Source: Abelmoschus esculentus (lineage: Eukaryota > Streptophyta > Magnoliopsida > Malvales > Malvaceae). Taken from it: 64,000 nt of DNA. Position 1 is the stretch's first letter; each line of letters starts with the position of its first letter. A program made the position numbers and the translations under genes. Under the pieces are notes generated by a model that saw only the letters and a program-made list of their open reading frames with translations, was not told the DNA's origin and ran no database searches. This document shows positions 37,888 to 50,684 of this stretch, in pieces. The stretch covers positions 7,501 through 71,500 of the forward strand of contig JAUCBN010000021.1 of the NCBI GenBank assembly GCA_035048815.1, given 5' to 3'.

Positions 37888-40030
37888 CGATGAAATTAGC
37901 GAGACACTCGCATGAAGGGGTCTTTTTTTACTCGAAAACAATACAAAAATGAAAAGACTGTTTCGAGAGAGATTGGTATTGAAATTTGTAGCATTTAAAT
38001 GTCCCCATCACATGATTCAATGCTTCCTTTTGTGTCTTCAAAAATAAAACAAAAGCTCTCTTTCCATGTGTTTGTTTCTCTTATGAATTGATGCAGTGTT
38101 TGGGTTTAAAGTAGAAGAATATTATTATTTTTAGGTAGGTGCGGATATTTTTGGCAATTGGGGCACCCTCTCGTCCTACATATAATTTTTAAAGTAGTAT
38201 TTCAGTCTCCATTTTTTTTAGAAGTGTTAAAGAAATTAGTTTAGGCCCCCGTTTTGGAAAAAAAATCATTTAGTCCCAAAAATTGTAAATATTTTTAAGT
38301 TAATCAAATGGCAAATCTACTATTTAACCCTAATAAAATGTTTTACCTCTGTCTATTCACAATTCCAATTTAAAATGTTTTTTCTTTCAAAAATACCATT
38401 TTCAACTTATCTTGTCGACAAAAATACTTTATGTTGAATCATGTGGCTGAATTAACTAGTAATATATAAAGTGGAGGACCAAATCATGTTAAATTAATGT
38501 ATATAAACTAAATTCGAGACTTAAATATATTGAAGTGGCAAAAGCAACTTGAAGACTTTTTAGTCTTCTTCTACATCATGAATTATTAGATGTTGATATG
38601 ACAGAGTTGATGGAGTTCCCTCAAATGATAGCCTCGGTAAAGAACCGTGATAATATAATCTTAACATTGTTTTTTGAATACCCTAATTAGGTCTAGGGAG
38701 GAGAGACCATGTAAACAATGGGGCAGAAAGGTGGTTGATATTAGGGTTGTCTGAAAGTTATTGAAGAAAGCAAACCATTAATGAAGAAAAACAGACATCT
38801 TCAGTTCACCACTTTGGAAGGGGGAAATATAACAACAGTACATGAGACCTCCAACGTGCATTAAATGAGTCTCGTGGCTTTGCTGAGGGTTCATTTTCGA
38901 GATGCTTAATTTTCTTCTTAGTTCTGTCCTGATTCGGTCGTAATTAATGAGGATTATCTTTCTAACATTGATCATCTTGCTGTTGGAGTTCGGGTTTTGT
39001 GCAATGTTTATTTTTTCCGATTAAATTTATGATTTAATGTTAATTAATATTTTATTCATATCATCTTATTTTTTGAATAAAATATTTTACTCTTATCCAA
39101 AGAAGCATCAAATTGTTACAAAGTATAAAATACCCTAGGTGATTAATTTAGACTCCCTCACTTTATGTAAAGTTGTACATTAACATTGGCTATACGTTTT
39201 TCAAGTGTCCTCACCTTGACAGTCTCTTTAATGCTTTCTGTACCCCCTGTGCAGTTCTAGATCTCTGCCAAGTCTATATAATTGTGTTGCTATAGCCTAT
39301 ACACATAAGTACTCAAGCAATTCTAAGAATAAAAACTACTAAACTAGAATAGCAAGGAAAATGTAAATTATTGGGCTTATGTAGCCTAGAATGGAATGCG
39401 GACGTAATGTCAGAGTATACGTTGGGCTGAAGGAAAGCCCTAATAAAATTCTCCAAAGGGAAAGAGCCCATATTGTCATTATGAACTTTTTTATACATTT
39501 CTTATTTAGGGAGAGGAAGAAAAAAAATTATATTATAACCGATATTAAACTTATAATTAAAAAAATAAACTTATTTATCTAGAAACCTAGGTCACCTCTA
39601 ACATTCTATATTATTATACAATAATTCCACCCTTCTGTCTAGTATGATCTGATATGATAACTAAATGGTGGTTTAGTTTCTCTCATTTTTTAAGGTAAGA
39701 TACATTTGTTTCAAATCATACCATCTGATTTAATATCTGAGATTTTTTGTGTGCGCATCTCAAAAATATTCTGAGTTAAATTTTCTTCGGCATGACACAA
39801 CTTTGAGTTAAACATTCAAAGAATATAAAAATAAATTAATAATAAATAAAAATAAAAATTTATTTAAAAATATAATATAAAAATAATAAAATAAATAATT
39901 TTTAATAGTTAATTTCATAAACAATACTTACTCATGAATAATTTTTCCGTTCAACGGAATAAAGACTCAGAATCAATGATAAATAAAATGCAAGCGGCAA
40001 ATAAAGAAAACCTTTTTACCATCACTAATG
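37888..40030. other. Intergenic DNA upstream of ferritin
   Basis: No gene recognised; small open frames look random. AT-rich near 39800-39920. Confidence 0.5.
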
Positions 40031-40039
40031 CGGTATCTC

Positions 40040-40053
40040 CGCGAGCCTGCCAC
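40040..40053 (+). promoter_or_regulatory. IDRS-like element of the ferritin promoter
   Basis: CGCGAGCCTGCCAC matches the published plant ferritin iron-dependent regulatory sequence (CACGAGGCCGCCAC) at 11 of 14 positions, about 210 bp upstream of the ATG. In Arabidopsis AtFer1 this element mediates repression under low iron. Function here is inferred from similarity and position. Confidence 0.65.
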
Positions 40054-40086
40054 ACTCCCACCTGCCACTTCCTCATCTTCATCGTC

Positions 40087-40092
40087 CACGTG
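40087..40092 (+). promoter_or_regulatory. G-box CACGTG in the ferritin promoter
   Basis: A perfect CACGTG palindrome in the context TCCACGTGTC, 34 bp after the IDRS-like element. G-boxes bind bZIP and bHLH factors; a role in ferritin control here is only suggested. Confidence 0.5.
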
Positions 40093-40251
40093 TCGTGCAT
40101 CCAATAGTCAAACCCATCCCTACCCATATTTTTTATTCCTCTACTGATCCGCACTCACTCATCCCCCGTATTCTTCTCCTTCAATTGTTTGTTTAGAGTC
40201 TCCGTTTTTCATTTACCTTTTTCATCAAAAAGCTTCATTTTTTTTGTAGCC

Positions 40252-42149
40252 ATGTTGTTGAAAGCTTCCCCTGCTTTTTCTTTGTTGAAGGATCATCATG
40301 TGGAACATCGGGTTCCCTTGTTTTCCTCTCTTTCTTGTCCAAGTAACAGGTCTGGCTTTGGGTCTGGTTCTGTTGTTGTTTGTGCGACCAAAGGAAACAA
40401 CAGCAAGCCAATTACCGGTGTCATTTTTGAGCCCTTTGAGGAAGTGAAGAAGGAATTTGATCTTGTCCCATCTCTGCCTCAAGTGTCTCTGTCTCGTCAG
40501 AAGTATACGGATGAATGTGAAGCCGCCATCAATGAACAAATCAAGTGGGGTTCTTTTTCTTTCAGATTCTAAATTAGCTTTTATGATTAAAAAAGTTTTT
40601 TTTATTTTATGTTTTGATCTGCATTTTTATTTTACCGTGGATTCTTTGATGCGTGTTTATGTTTGGTCTCGAATCTTACGTAATTTGTATTTGTATGTTG
40701 TAGTGCTAATGTTCTAATGTTTTTTGGGCCATTTCTTTTGGAATATGACAGTGTGGAATACAATGTTTCCTATGTGTACCATGCCTTGTACGCCTACTTC
40801 GATAGGGACAACGTTGCTCTCAAGGGTCTTGCCAAGTAATTCTTCTTAAAAATCCTCATTTTTGGTACTTTTTTTGTGAAACTGAGCTAACTTTAGGCTT
40901 TCTTTTAAATAGGTTCTTTAAGGAATCTAGTTTAGAAGAGAGAGAGCATGCTGAGAAATTGATGGAATACCAGGTTGTTTATCTATGTTGTTGTTATTTT
41001 ATGTCATGTAATATGATTTCTTTGTGTCTGTCATGTGTTTTCCTTATTTGGCATCGTTTGTTTGCAGAACAAACGAGGTGGAAAAGTGAAGCTGCAGTCG
41101 ATATTGATGCCCTTTTCTGAGTTTGATCATGTTGAGAAAGGAGATGCATTATATGGTGAGTTGAAATTATATATGTTCCGGGAATTTGAATGTATGATGT
41201 GTTTATTATATTTGTTAGAAATCTAGACAAGGAAAGGATGTTTTTTCAACACACTTGTTAATTCTATTGAGCATTTGAATTTTGTGAGGTATATTCATCA
41301 CACGTCTTAATGCCGAATCAGACTGGCTGATAATGTTTAATAAGTCGATTTTGGCTGCCTTTTCTCGCTGATATTGTGCATACACATAAACAAAGCAATG
41401 AATTGTTAGTGAATTTCTGTCAACTTCATGGAATATTTGGATTTGTCCACCTCTCTTCATGTTGCAATCGTGGAAATATGTTAGTGAATTTGTCAACTCC
41501 ATGGAACTTTTGGATTTTGCCAGATATATCGTTATGTTGTCTTTCTTAATGTTGAATTTGACTGCATAATAATATCTAATAAGTCGATTTTAATTCCTTG
41601 GTTCAGCAATGGAGCTTGCATTGTCTCTGGAGAAATTAACGAATGAAAAGCTCTTGAACTTGCACACTGTAAGATTCCTCTTCTGCTATTTACTTTCCTG
41701 TTCCATATTGCACACAGTTGACTCTTTTGATTTCTCAACGTGTTTGGTAAAATCTAAGGTCTTGTTACTTTGCTCAAACAGGTTGCTGAACGAAACCATG
41801 ATGTGCAGTTGACTGATTTCATCGAAGGCGAGTTCTTAGCCGAGCAGGTAAGCATACAATACTTAAACCGTTGTCATTTACGTTTGCCAAAATTAGAGCA
41901 GATGATCATGATCCCGGCTTTTTTTCTCTGTAGGTGGAGGCCATCAAGAAAATATCGGAATTTGTGGCACAGCTGAGAAGAGTTGGCAAAGGACATGGTA
42001 TGAATCTGAACTTGTCTTTGTTGTTGTTGCTGTTGTCTCACGATGCACTATTCGTTCTGTAAATTACTTACCTTCATCATTGGCTACCTGTATATTCAGG
42101 GGTGTGGCACTTTGATCAGATGCTTCTCCATGAGAGAGCTGTTGCATGA
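40252..42149 (+). CDS. FER: Ferritin, plastid-targeted
   Basis: Eight exons: 40252-40544, 40752-40835, 40913-40973, 41068-41155, 41607-41668, 41782-41847, 41934-41997 and 42100-42149. All have GT..AG junctions and consistent phase, giving 255 aa, normal for plant ferritins. Residues 1-48 look like a chloroplast transit peptide (Ser-rich, few acids), followed by the plant-specific extension peptide (about 53-85) and the four-helix ferritin fold. Ferroxidase-site residues are present: Glu100 in NVEYN and Glu135/His138 in EEREHAE, with the later EQ pair in AEQVEAI. It forms a 24-mer shell that oxidises and stores iron in plastids. The promoter carries an IDRS-like motif. The likely 3' UTR is broken 107 bp after the stop codon by a copia insertion at 42257. 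Confidence 0.96.
41270..41595 (+). repeat. Imperfect direct duplication in ferritin intron 4
   Basis: Segments around 41320-41350 and 41570-41592 share TAATAAGTCGATTTT preceded by related sequence, and the phrases around 41403-41440 and 41480-41516 (GTTAGTGAATTT, CATGGAA, TTTGGATTT) repeat too. The second copy ends just before the exon 5 acceptor. Confidence 0.55.
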
Positions 42150-42256
42150 ATTCCGAAATTAAAAAGAAGAAAGAAAATCGCTGTTTGCTTTTGGCATCTG
42201 AAGGTCGATCTCTAAGGGACTGTATTGTTGTTTTACTTGTTTGAGAGATTTTGGTT

Positions 42257-42486
42257 TATCAAAGAAACTGATCTTTCATTGAATAAGAAATATAAGTAAA
42301 GAGATACATTTACAAGTAGATGACACCTTCTTATATACATAGCTAATACCCCTTAACAAACCTAACAGATTCAACAACTTCATAACCACTATTCTGGTAA
42401 AAGAATCTACACGTATGCATGTCTATGCATGGCATGTATGTATGCATATGCCAATTCTAGTTTATTCTAAAAGAGATACTTCAACA
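42257..42486 (-). repeat. 3' LTR of the copia element
   Basis: 230 bp, roughly 90 percent identical by eye to 52553-52772. On the minus strand it starts TGTTGAAG and ends TTTGATA. Confidence 0.9.
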
Positions 42487-44165
42487 TTCTTCCTGCTTTT
42501 CTTGTTTTGTTCAAGAGAAACAACACCAATCCTTGTATAAAACTCTTGAAAATACACACGCGAGAGTGGTTTGGTGAATCCATCAGCCAACTGATTTTGA
42601 GCATGAACATAGTTCACCTGCACTTGTTTCGCAACAATTTTCTCTCTAACAAAGTGGATATCAAGTTCAACATGTTTCGATTTCACATGAAAAATTGTAT
42701 TAGCACTCATAGCAATAGCATTAGTATTGTTGGACCAGATGGTAGCACATCTCTCTTGCTGTATACCCAAATCTTGTAGCAACGCCCTTATCCAGATTAT
42801 TTCTACTGTAACATTAGCAATGCTTCTATACTCAACCTCAGAAGTCGATCGAGAAACTGACTTTTGTTTTCTTGAAGACCATGACACCAAGTTCCCTCCT
42901 AGAAGAACATAATTCCCAGTTATGGATCTCCTATCATCTGTGTTGCTTGCCCAATCTGCATCAGCGAAAGTTGTTACTTCAGTTGCAGGTGTGACATTCA
43001 TAGTAAAGAGAAGTCCATAATCCAATGTTCCTACTAAATATCTTAAGATCCTTTTTACTGTCACCCAATAATCTTCACATGGTTCATGCACATCAGAGAT
43101 GACATGTCCACCCTCTCTTGTAAGTTTAGCTGCAACAAGCATAAGAGTAAGAGCTGCACTAGCATTTGCCATCCCAGCCTTTTCTAACAATTCACCAATA
43201 TATTTCCTCTGATTAAGAAAGAAGTAACCCAAGCCTTTGGTTACCTCAATGCCAAGAAAAAAAATGCAAGTCCCCAAAGTCTTTTAATGAGAACTTCCTA
43301 TACAATTCTTCTACAACCTGATTAACTTCACCCTCAAGACTACCAGTGAGGACTATGTCATCAACATAGACTAGCATGTACAATGCCTTTCTGAAAAACA
43401 TAGAAGTATCAGCTTTTGAGCATTTAAATCCAATGCTTACCAGGAATTCTTTCAACTTGTTGTGCCAATTCCTGGGTGCTTGCTTCAAGCTATACAATGC
43501 CTTTCTTAACCTACATACTAATGGCTTCCCATCAGCTGAAAAAGTTTTAAAACCGGGTGGCTGCTTCAGAAAGAAAGCTTCCTCAATATCCCCATTGAGG
43601 AAGGCATTATTGATGTCTAATTGCCTCAATGTCCAATTGTTTGTTACAGCAAGAGAAAGAACAATATTCAATGCGGTTGTCTTCACCATAGGACTGGAAG
43701 TCTCTTGGAAGTCTTGGCAAGGAGTCTGTGAGTAACCACGAGCAACTAGCCTCGCCTTGTGTCTATGCACAGAACCATCTGGATTTCGCTTCACCTTGAA
43801 TATCCATTTGCAACCAACTACTTTTCTTCCTTCTAGCAATGGTTCAACAGTCCAGGTCTCATTTTCTAGTAAAGCATCCATCTTATTCTCCACTGCCTTT
43901 CTCCAATGTTCAGATTGGAGGGCTTGTTGTACGTTACATGGCTCAGTTATGTCCCACATATCATCAGTTATATGCAACATATACCCTTTAGGTTTAAAAA
44001 TTCCATTCTTACTACGAGTAACCATAGCATGCCTGTTAGTAGTTGTTGGGGGCTGCGGTGAAGGAGAGAAAATATGATTGTCTTCTCTATCACGCACCTC
44101 TTCTTCTTCTTGAGAACAAGTAGGACCTTCATCATTAGAAGCTCGCGACTCACTAGCCATAGAGG
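42462..44165 (-). pseudogene. copia reverse transcriptase and RNase H, one frameshift
   Basis: Frame one (44160-43246) opens with an acidic linker and the HAMVTRSKNGI motif, then carries the RT domain with CKWIFKVKRNPDG, ARLVARGYSQ and the catalytic YVDDI box near 43360-43375. Frame two (43277 downwards) continues with FFLGIEV, the ADADWA segment and RNase H to the end of pol. The frames switch within a run of eight T (43257-43264 on the plus strand) where the family pattern would need seven, so a single-base insertion broke the protein. Otherwise the region is strikingly well preserved. The last residues read into the 3' LTR. Confidence 0.88.
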
Positions 44166-44180
44166 AACTGTAGAACTAAT

Positions 44181-45209
44181 GTTTTGATATAATAATTAAA
44201 AAATAATTTTGGACTAATTTGAAAAGGTTTCAAAAATGGTTCTTATGTCCAAACTACTTGAAATTATATTTAAGACGTTTTTGAGAAAGTTTAAATATAT
44301 TTTGAATGATTTAAAGAAACCAAAGAACTGATTTTTACCCAGGTGTTTCGATACACCCTCAAGGTGTTTCGATACCTGCTCTTAAATGTCATGATTTCAA
44401 AGGCAAAACCATAGTGGTATCGATACTGGTATCGATACCTTTTCACCATTGTGATGTTCTGTTTCGAACCATGTTTCGAAACACCCCCAACGGTCAAAAC
44501 GATTTTATGAAAACCCCCAATGGCTAGGAGCGGTATCGATACCAGTTCTTAAATGCAGGTCAACGGCTATTTTCCAAAGCAGCTGTTTCAAAACAGTCTT
44601 TACATGTTTCAATACTGCCTGCACTAGAAGAGGAAATATGCCTTGAAATCAGCTCCAAACGGCTCCAAACCATTCCCAACGGTCACCAACGGCTAGAAGC
44701 TCATTTGGGATGTTAAAAGGAAGCCTCAAGCATCAAGAGAAGACTAATACTTTAATTGTAACAACATTATGATCAAAAATTGTCTTAGTGCTTAATTCTC
44801 TCATCTTTGGGTAGACAACACTTGTGAGCTCAATGTTAATATATACTCAAGTGTCTTAGGATTGGGTGAGTTCTTAGTTGCAAACACTAGCCTTATTAGA
44901 AGGATTCAAGTTTGCTAAGTTTTCTCTTTGTTGAGTGAATTCCCAAAGTTCGGGTTATGAACTTTGGATGCTAGATTCGGGTTTGAGTCTAGGATTGTAA
45001 GGTTATCCCTTTGGCCTCAAAAGGTTGAAATTCTTAGTGAATTTGGAAATCCTTAGTGGGAAGCTAAGGTAGTGGATGTAGGTGCTTGTTCGAAGGCCGA
45101 ACTACTCTAAAATCATTGTGTTATTTTTGCTTCTACAACAAATCACCAAAAGTGTTCTTTCTCCATCAAATTGGCAAGTTAATCGGTTGTGCATCAAATC
45201 ACTTCAAGC
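44181..45209 (+). mobile_element. SIRE-like solo LTR inserted in copia pol
   Basis: CTAAT occurs at both edges (44176-44180 and 45210-45214), and the copia reading resumes exactly across them. The insert starts (T)GTTTTGATATAAT and has a GGATGTAGGT...GGCCGAAC segment near 45075-45105, features I associate with SIRE/Maximus copia LTRs. The right end (CTTCAAGC) is not a canonical CA, so the terminus may have decayed. It contains GGTATCGATACC palindromes at 44428 and 44532. Confidence 0.6.
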
Positions 45210-45214
45210 CTAAT

Positions 45215-46174
45215 AGGAATCATGTGTGCAACTGTCATATGTCCTCGATGCACTACTAGTATCTCGGAATACATCTTCTTCAAGAAGTTCGGAACCCTCA
45301 ACGTGTACTTGTAGAATTGCATCCTCAATCGAATCTGAAGACGCACTAACCCTATCATTTGCACCTGGACCAGGTCCTTGTTGATTAATAGTGTCATCAC
45401 TAGAACCAGCAGACAACCCTGGTGCAGAAGGTAAATCTCGAGTATGTATTTCTTGAGTAGGAGAGGAAGTAGGCATGGATGTGGTCTTTCGAAAACCACC
45501 AGGAAATGCCTGAGAAGTGTGTTCAGGAGGACGAGGAGAAGTCTGAGAATGTTTATCTGCAAAAGGAAACACCATTTCGTCAAAAATAACATGCCGAGAA
45601 ATAAAAATTCTCCCATTTTAAGCCATGCACAAGTAACCATGATGATGAGGACTTATCCACAGAAACGTGCAAGGCTGTGACTTCTACTCCAACTTGTGTG
45701 TGTTGAAATCTCAAAGATGGGAAAAACACATATACCAAAAAACTTTTACCATATTGTAATCAGGTTTCTTTCTAGTAAGTGCCTTAAAGGGAGACTTGTC
45801 TTGGAGCACTTTAGTAGGCAATCTGTTGATCAAATAAGCTGCCATTGAGACTGCATAAGACTAAAAACTGAGAGGCAAAGAAGCTTGAGCTAATAACACC
45901 AAAGCCATCTCAACAAGATGCCTATGCTGCGTTCGACCACACCATTTTGCTAGGATGTGTGTGGGCATGTAATCCTATGCTGAATCCCTTCTTTTATCAA
46001 CAGTGGTGTGAGACTATGAAACTCACCTCCCCAATCACTTTGTAACTCTTTTATGGAGCCCTTGTATTGAGTTTTAACCATTGCTTGGAATTGTTGAAAG
46101 GAAGCATATGCTTGCCCTTTGTTTTTCAACAAGTAGACCCAAGAATATCGAGTACACACATCTACAAAGCAAAC
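45215..46174 (-). pseudogene. copia integrase core and C-terminal linker
   Basis: Broken frames on the minus strand. The segment 46159-45950 reads the integrase core with TRYSWVYLL and the catalytic QSDWGGEF context. The 45575-45210 piece is the variable Ser/Pro-rich linker before RT. Stops and frameshifts near 45640-45950 disrupt it. Confidence 0.75.
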
Positions 46175-46816
46175 CTAGTATCTAAACCCTTTTGAGGACA
46201 TATGAGAAGGACCTCGTAAGTTAGTAAAAACAAGCTGAAATGGAGTATCATAAACTGAATTCGAATCAGCAAAAGAAAGCTTATGACTTTTTCCCAATCT
46301 ACATGCAACACATAAGTCCATTTTATTAGCATTCTCAATAGTTACATTTGATTCTTTACAAATTTGAGCTAGAGTGTCATGAGCTGGATGCCCATGTCTC
46401 CTATGCATCAACTCATAAGAACTCACAAAAGCCTGTAATGGACTAGCTTTACAAGAGACTTCCTTGTCAACTAAAACAACAAATTGATACAACCCTTCAT
46501 GCTCACTGCCTTCAAGAAGTATCTGACTTGTCTTCTCATCACGAACCAAACAATGTTGGACATGAAACTCAAAGTACGCTTGATTGTCCTTGGTAAACTT
46601 AAACACCGATAGAAGATTGCGAGTTACTTGCGGCACGTGCAATAATTTGTCCAAGACAAGAGAACGAGAAGAAGCTAACAGAGTTGAAAAACTAGATTTT
46701 GTAATGCGTAAACCTACCCCATTTCCAATTACTAACATACTTGGACCATTATAAGAAGTACCATGAACCACATTTGTATAATCTGGTGTAACATGGTGCG
46801 ACGCCCCAGAATCCAC
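46175..46816 (-). pseudogene. copia protease and gag-pre-integrase region
   Basis: An open 213-codon frame starting at the retropepsin motif MDSGASHHVT. It continues through the gag-pre-integrase zinc region (H...H...CVAC with LGKSHKL) into the beginning of the integrase core. Intact locally, but part of a disrupted polyprotein. Confidence 0.82.
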
Positions 46817-46819
46817 AAT

Positions 46820-47675
46820 TCATTGATCATCAGTAGTTTGAGGGGAAGCAACCAAATGAGCCTGAGCTTGAGTAGGTGAAACATGATGTGTAGCTTGAGC
46901 AGACACAAGCGAATGCAACTGCTGATAAGAAAAGTTCACATTATCGACTCCCTCATCATGAACATAGATTGAGTATTGTGCTTGTCCTCTAGTATTAGGT
47001 GAACTTGTATCAACACCAGAAAAACCTTGATCGAACTTGTACCAACAACGACTAACCGTATGTCCATTTTCCCACACAACTGATACTGCAACCTCGACCT
47101 TCCTCGGCCACGACCACCTTGTCGACCAGAAAAATTATAAGGAGGTCGAGGAACTCGGTAGAACTGATTTTGACTGCCCACATACATCATATTCTGAGCA
47201 GGAAGAGAAGGTACCATATTATAAACAAACGACACCTGATTACTAGGACCGACACTAGCAACATTTGCAGTTAAAGGCACAAAATTAGACCTATCATTAA
47301 ACCCAGCCAATTGAGTCTCAGCATCTAGCAGAATGTTACAGACCCTTTCAACAGATAACAAATCCTTCTTTGCAGTTATAACAACCATGAACGACTGAAA
47401 CTCACGAGTTAAACCATAGAATATTAGCTATGTGTTCAACTCAAGAAATCTTGCAACCACACGATGCAAGGGCATCACACACCTCCTTGATTCGAGACAA
47501 ATACAATATCATGCTTTCACTTTCAACTTTTTTAATGGACCGCAGCTTATAGTGCAAGCTCAAAACAGATGTAGTGGATTTATTTGAGAAGATCTGAATG
47601 ACCGTGTCCCATACCTGAGAGGCAGTTTCAACAGCCACAAATTGAGGAAACAAGTGGGCACTAATGATGGATAAC
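46820..47675 (-). pseudogene. copia gag, C-terminal part
   Basis: Frames 47388-46936, 47077-46820 and 47670-47441 read a gag with a QVWDTV segment and a YLSRIKEVCDAL segment, then a Gly/Arg-rich RQGGRGRGR stretch before the degenerate CCHC-like part. The gag is interrupted at 47676 by the Tat-like LTR; its N-terminal part is at 52213-52495. Confidence 0.75.
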
Positions 47676-50136
47676 TGTAGCGATCTAAAAAATCCACGAT
47701 TAATTAGTTCGCTAAAAAAATTCATTTTCGATTGTGAAAAACATTTTTTTGATGTGTCGTTTTGAAAATTAATGTCTTCCACGTGGGGGTTTCTGTTTCA
47801 AAATGATTTTGTAAAATTGGAGTCGCCACCGGCCGTTTAGGTAGACCGGACACCATAAAACCAGAGATTTTAAAGTTTGGGGTTCGGGAGTCGGTTACGG
47901 ATGGGGAAGGATTAACACCCCCACACCGCCCAAAAATTGGTACTTTATTTAATTACCGCTTCATTAATATTAAATTTTCCGGGCGAACTTGACGATCGAA
48001 TTAATTTTTAATTAAATGTGCGCATTTATTTTAAAGCACCTAAACCCAAAGGTAAGCGTCTGAACTACCACCACTACACTGGAGTTGACCTCGCTTACGA
48101 CCGAATTTAGGGGCCCGCATTAATAAAATAAAAATTAAACGTCATTATGCAAATCTTAATTGACATTGAAGTCATCTTTACACATCAAATAAATAAAAAC
48201 GTATCACAAAAGATTAAGTTAAAATGCAAAATGAATTAATTAAATGATAATAAAAAAACATGTCAAAATGTATCATGAAAATGAGTGAATTGAAAAATGC
48301 ATATAATCGAATCATGAAAAAAAGGAAAAAAGCAAGAGTTAATTAGAATGATATTAGGTTGAATCATGTAGTAAATATGGGTTAAACATTAGCTAAATTC
48401 AAGTAAAATAAATCCTAATTAACATGCAAACTTGAAAGGAAATAGAAAGACATGCTATATATACGAAATTGTATAAAAAAGGAATACATAATAATAGTCA
48501 AAATTTTCTCATTTTTTCTAACAAAGTTCATGCGTAATTAAAAGAAAGTGGCATAATTAATCTATTATGACCAAAACATGAACCGAGACAGTGAAATGCT
48601 AAACAACAAAGTGAAATAAATACCAAGAATATAAAAGGAAAATAAAATTCAAAAGACACAATAAGTAAAATTAAAAGAAAAGAATATTATGAATTAGAGT
48701 AAAATGAGATTGGGGATTAAATTATTTGACCAAGAGTCAAACTTTCATTTAAAAATCAAATCCCCAAATATGCTCTGGCTATTCCCCATCAAACCGAAGA
48801 ACCTCTTTTAAAATAATTCCAAAAAAGCATGAACTTTCCTAGAAAACCTTTCGATTCCAAATGTTCCTAAATCTTAGAACCAAACGTTCTTAGTCACGAA
48901 ACCGACTGAAAAAAGATTTAAACACCGAAGGGCTGTAACCTCGGTCTGGAGTCGGCATTAGGCCACATGACCATCATCGGTTCCCTCCTTTGTTTTCCTC
49001 ACGAGCTAGAACCAAAACCCAAAAACATTATTTTGAAACCCAGAAAATTTTTAAAGCTGAAATCTTTGGTGTTTTGTACGAAAATGAAAGAAGGGAAGGC
49101 CTTCCAACGCTTATTTTGTTCACCAGGCTCACCCTCGAAGAGCTCCTCGCCGACGAACATGAACCGAAGATCTAGGGAAGTCTTCGGATTCTTTTCTCCT
49201 TCTGTTTTTTATTCAAATGTATGTGAGAAATGAAATGGAGACTATGAAGCTTTTTACCAGAAAGCTTCTGGATTGCCTTTTGACTTTCGATTGATTCTGG
49301 AAAAGAGTTACGAAATTGGGGGGTTTGTTACAAATTGCGCTCTATTTTTTTTGGTTCCCTCCCTACAATGGTCCCTCCTTTTCTTCATCTCTATTCCTGG
49401 ATATATCCTTTGTAACGACCCGAATTCTCGGTTTTATGTGTCGGGTTAACCCGTTGTGTTGGGCCTCGGGTTTAGGACCGGGTTTGTGTGTTTTGGGCCT
49501 TGTTGGGCCATAGGTTTGTTGGGCTTGAGTGGTGTGGGCTTTAAGAGTTTTAAGATGAGGGCATTTTTGTAAATGCCTAAAGTGAGACGAGAGGGAGAAG
49601 GGGGTCTTTAATCCTCTGCAGAGGATGACTTCATTCTCTTCTCTTTTCTTCATCCTCCAATACCTTTGAAGCAAGAAAAAGGGTGTGTAAAGGTAAGATT
49701 TTTAAGAGTTATGTTTGGAATCTCGTTTTTATGGTAGAAGAGATGTTATAGAGCAGTAAAGGATCTATAAAACAAGAGAAAAAGGTTAGAGAGCCATCAA
49801 CAAGCTTGGGTAGAGAAGGAGTTTGACTTGAGTGGAGAGCTTGTTTTACTGTTGCTTTGGCTTGAGGTTGGTGCTCCCAACTCCTTCTACATCATCCATT
49901 CATGGTAGATTTAATGACATATAGAGATAATCATGCTTGTATATTGTCTTTGCTTGGTTGCTTGAAAATGGGTCTTTAATGGTGAAATTCGGATTAATGT
50001 GGCTAAGGGTTGGAAATTGGAGTTAAAATACTTTAAACATCATTAATATTGAGTAGGAACTCTTAGGGATCGATTAGATTAAGTTTGAGGTTGAAAATTT
50101 AAATTTTCTAAGTGCAGAACCGTCCTTAGTGCAGGG

Positions 50137-50389
50137 GGTATCGATACCTCGGGCTACCGGTATCGATACCAGTGTGTATATTTTGGCATGTTGTTCAGAG
50201 GTATCGATACTTGTTTCGATACCGTGGATTCTAGAAAGTTTTTGCATCGATACCTGTATCGAAACGGGTCCTCCCCTTTCCGTTGACTTTTTAGGCTAGT
50301 CAATGGTATCGATACCTGTGGTTCGATACCCTCTTTGGGTGGGTATCGATAAAGGGTGTTTCGATACCCTACTTAAGGGTATCGATACC
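50137..50389. repeat. GGTATCGATACC palindrome cluster
   Basis: Exact 12-bp palindromes at 50137, 50159, 50305 and 50378, with several one- or two-base variants between them. Confidence 0.9.
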
Positions 50390-50684
50390 CCTGTGTAATT
50401 TGGTTAAATTTGGATAAAGTTAGGGACTCGATGATCTTAGTGAATAAATACTTAAATTCGTAAGCTATGAAATGAATCATCGGACTAAGATTTATAACTA
50501 TAACTCAGAAAGACTAAGTGAGATAAGACTTTAATATACCTTGTTGTGATGAGATCCTAGGTGGATCGTTTGTGTGGTCGAGTCTTGTGTGTTGGAATCC
50601 GGATATCCATAAGTGTTGCAACATGTTGAAGGCCATCCGATGTAACATGCCGGGTGATGATTGAAGACTTTTATTTCGAGTGTT

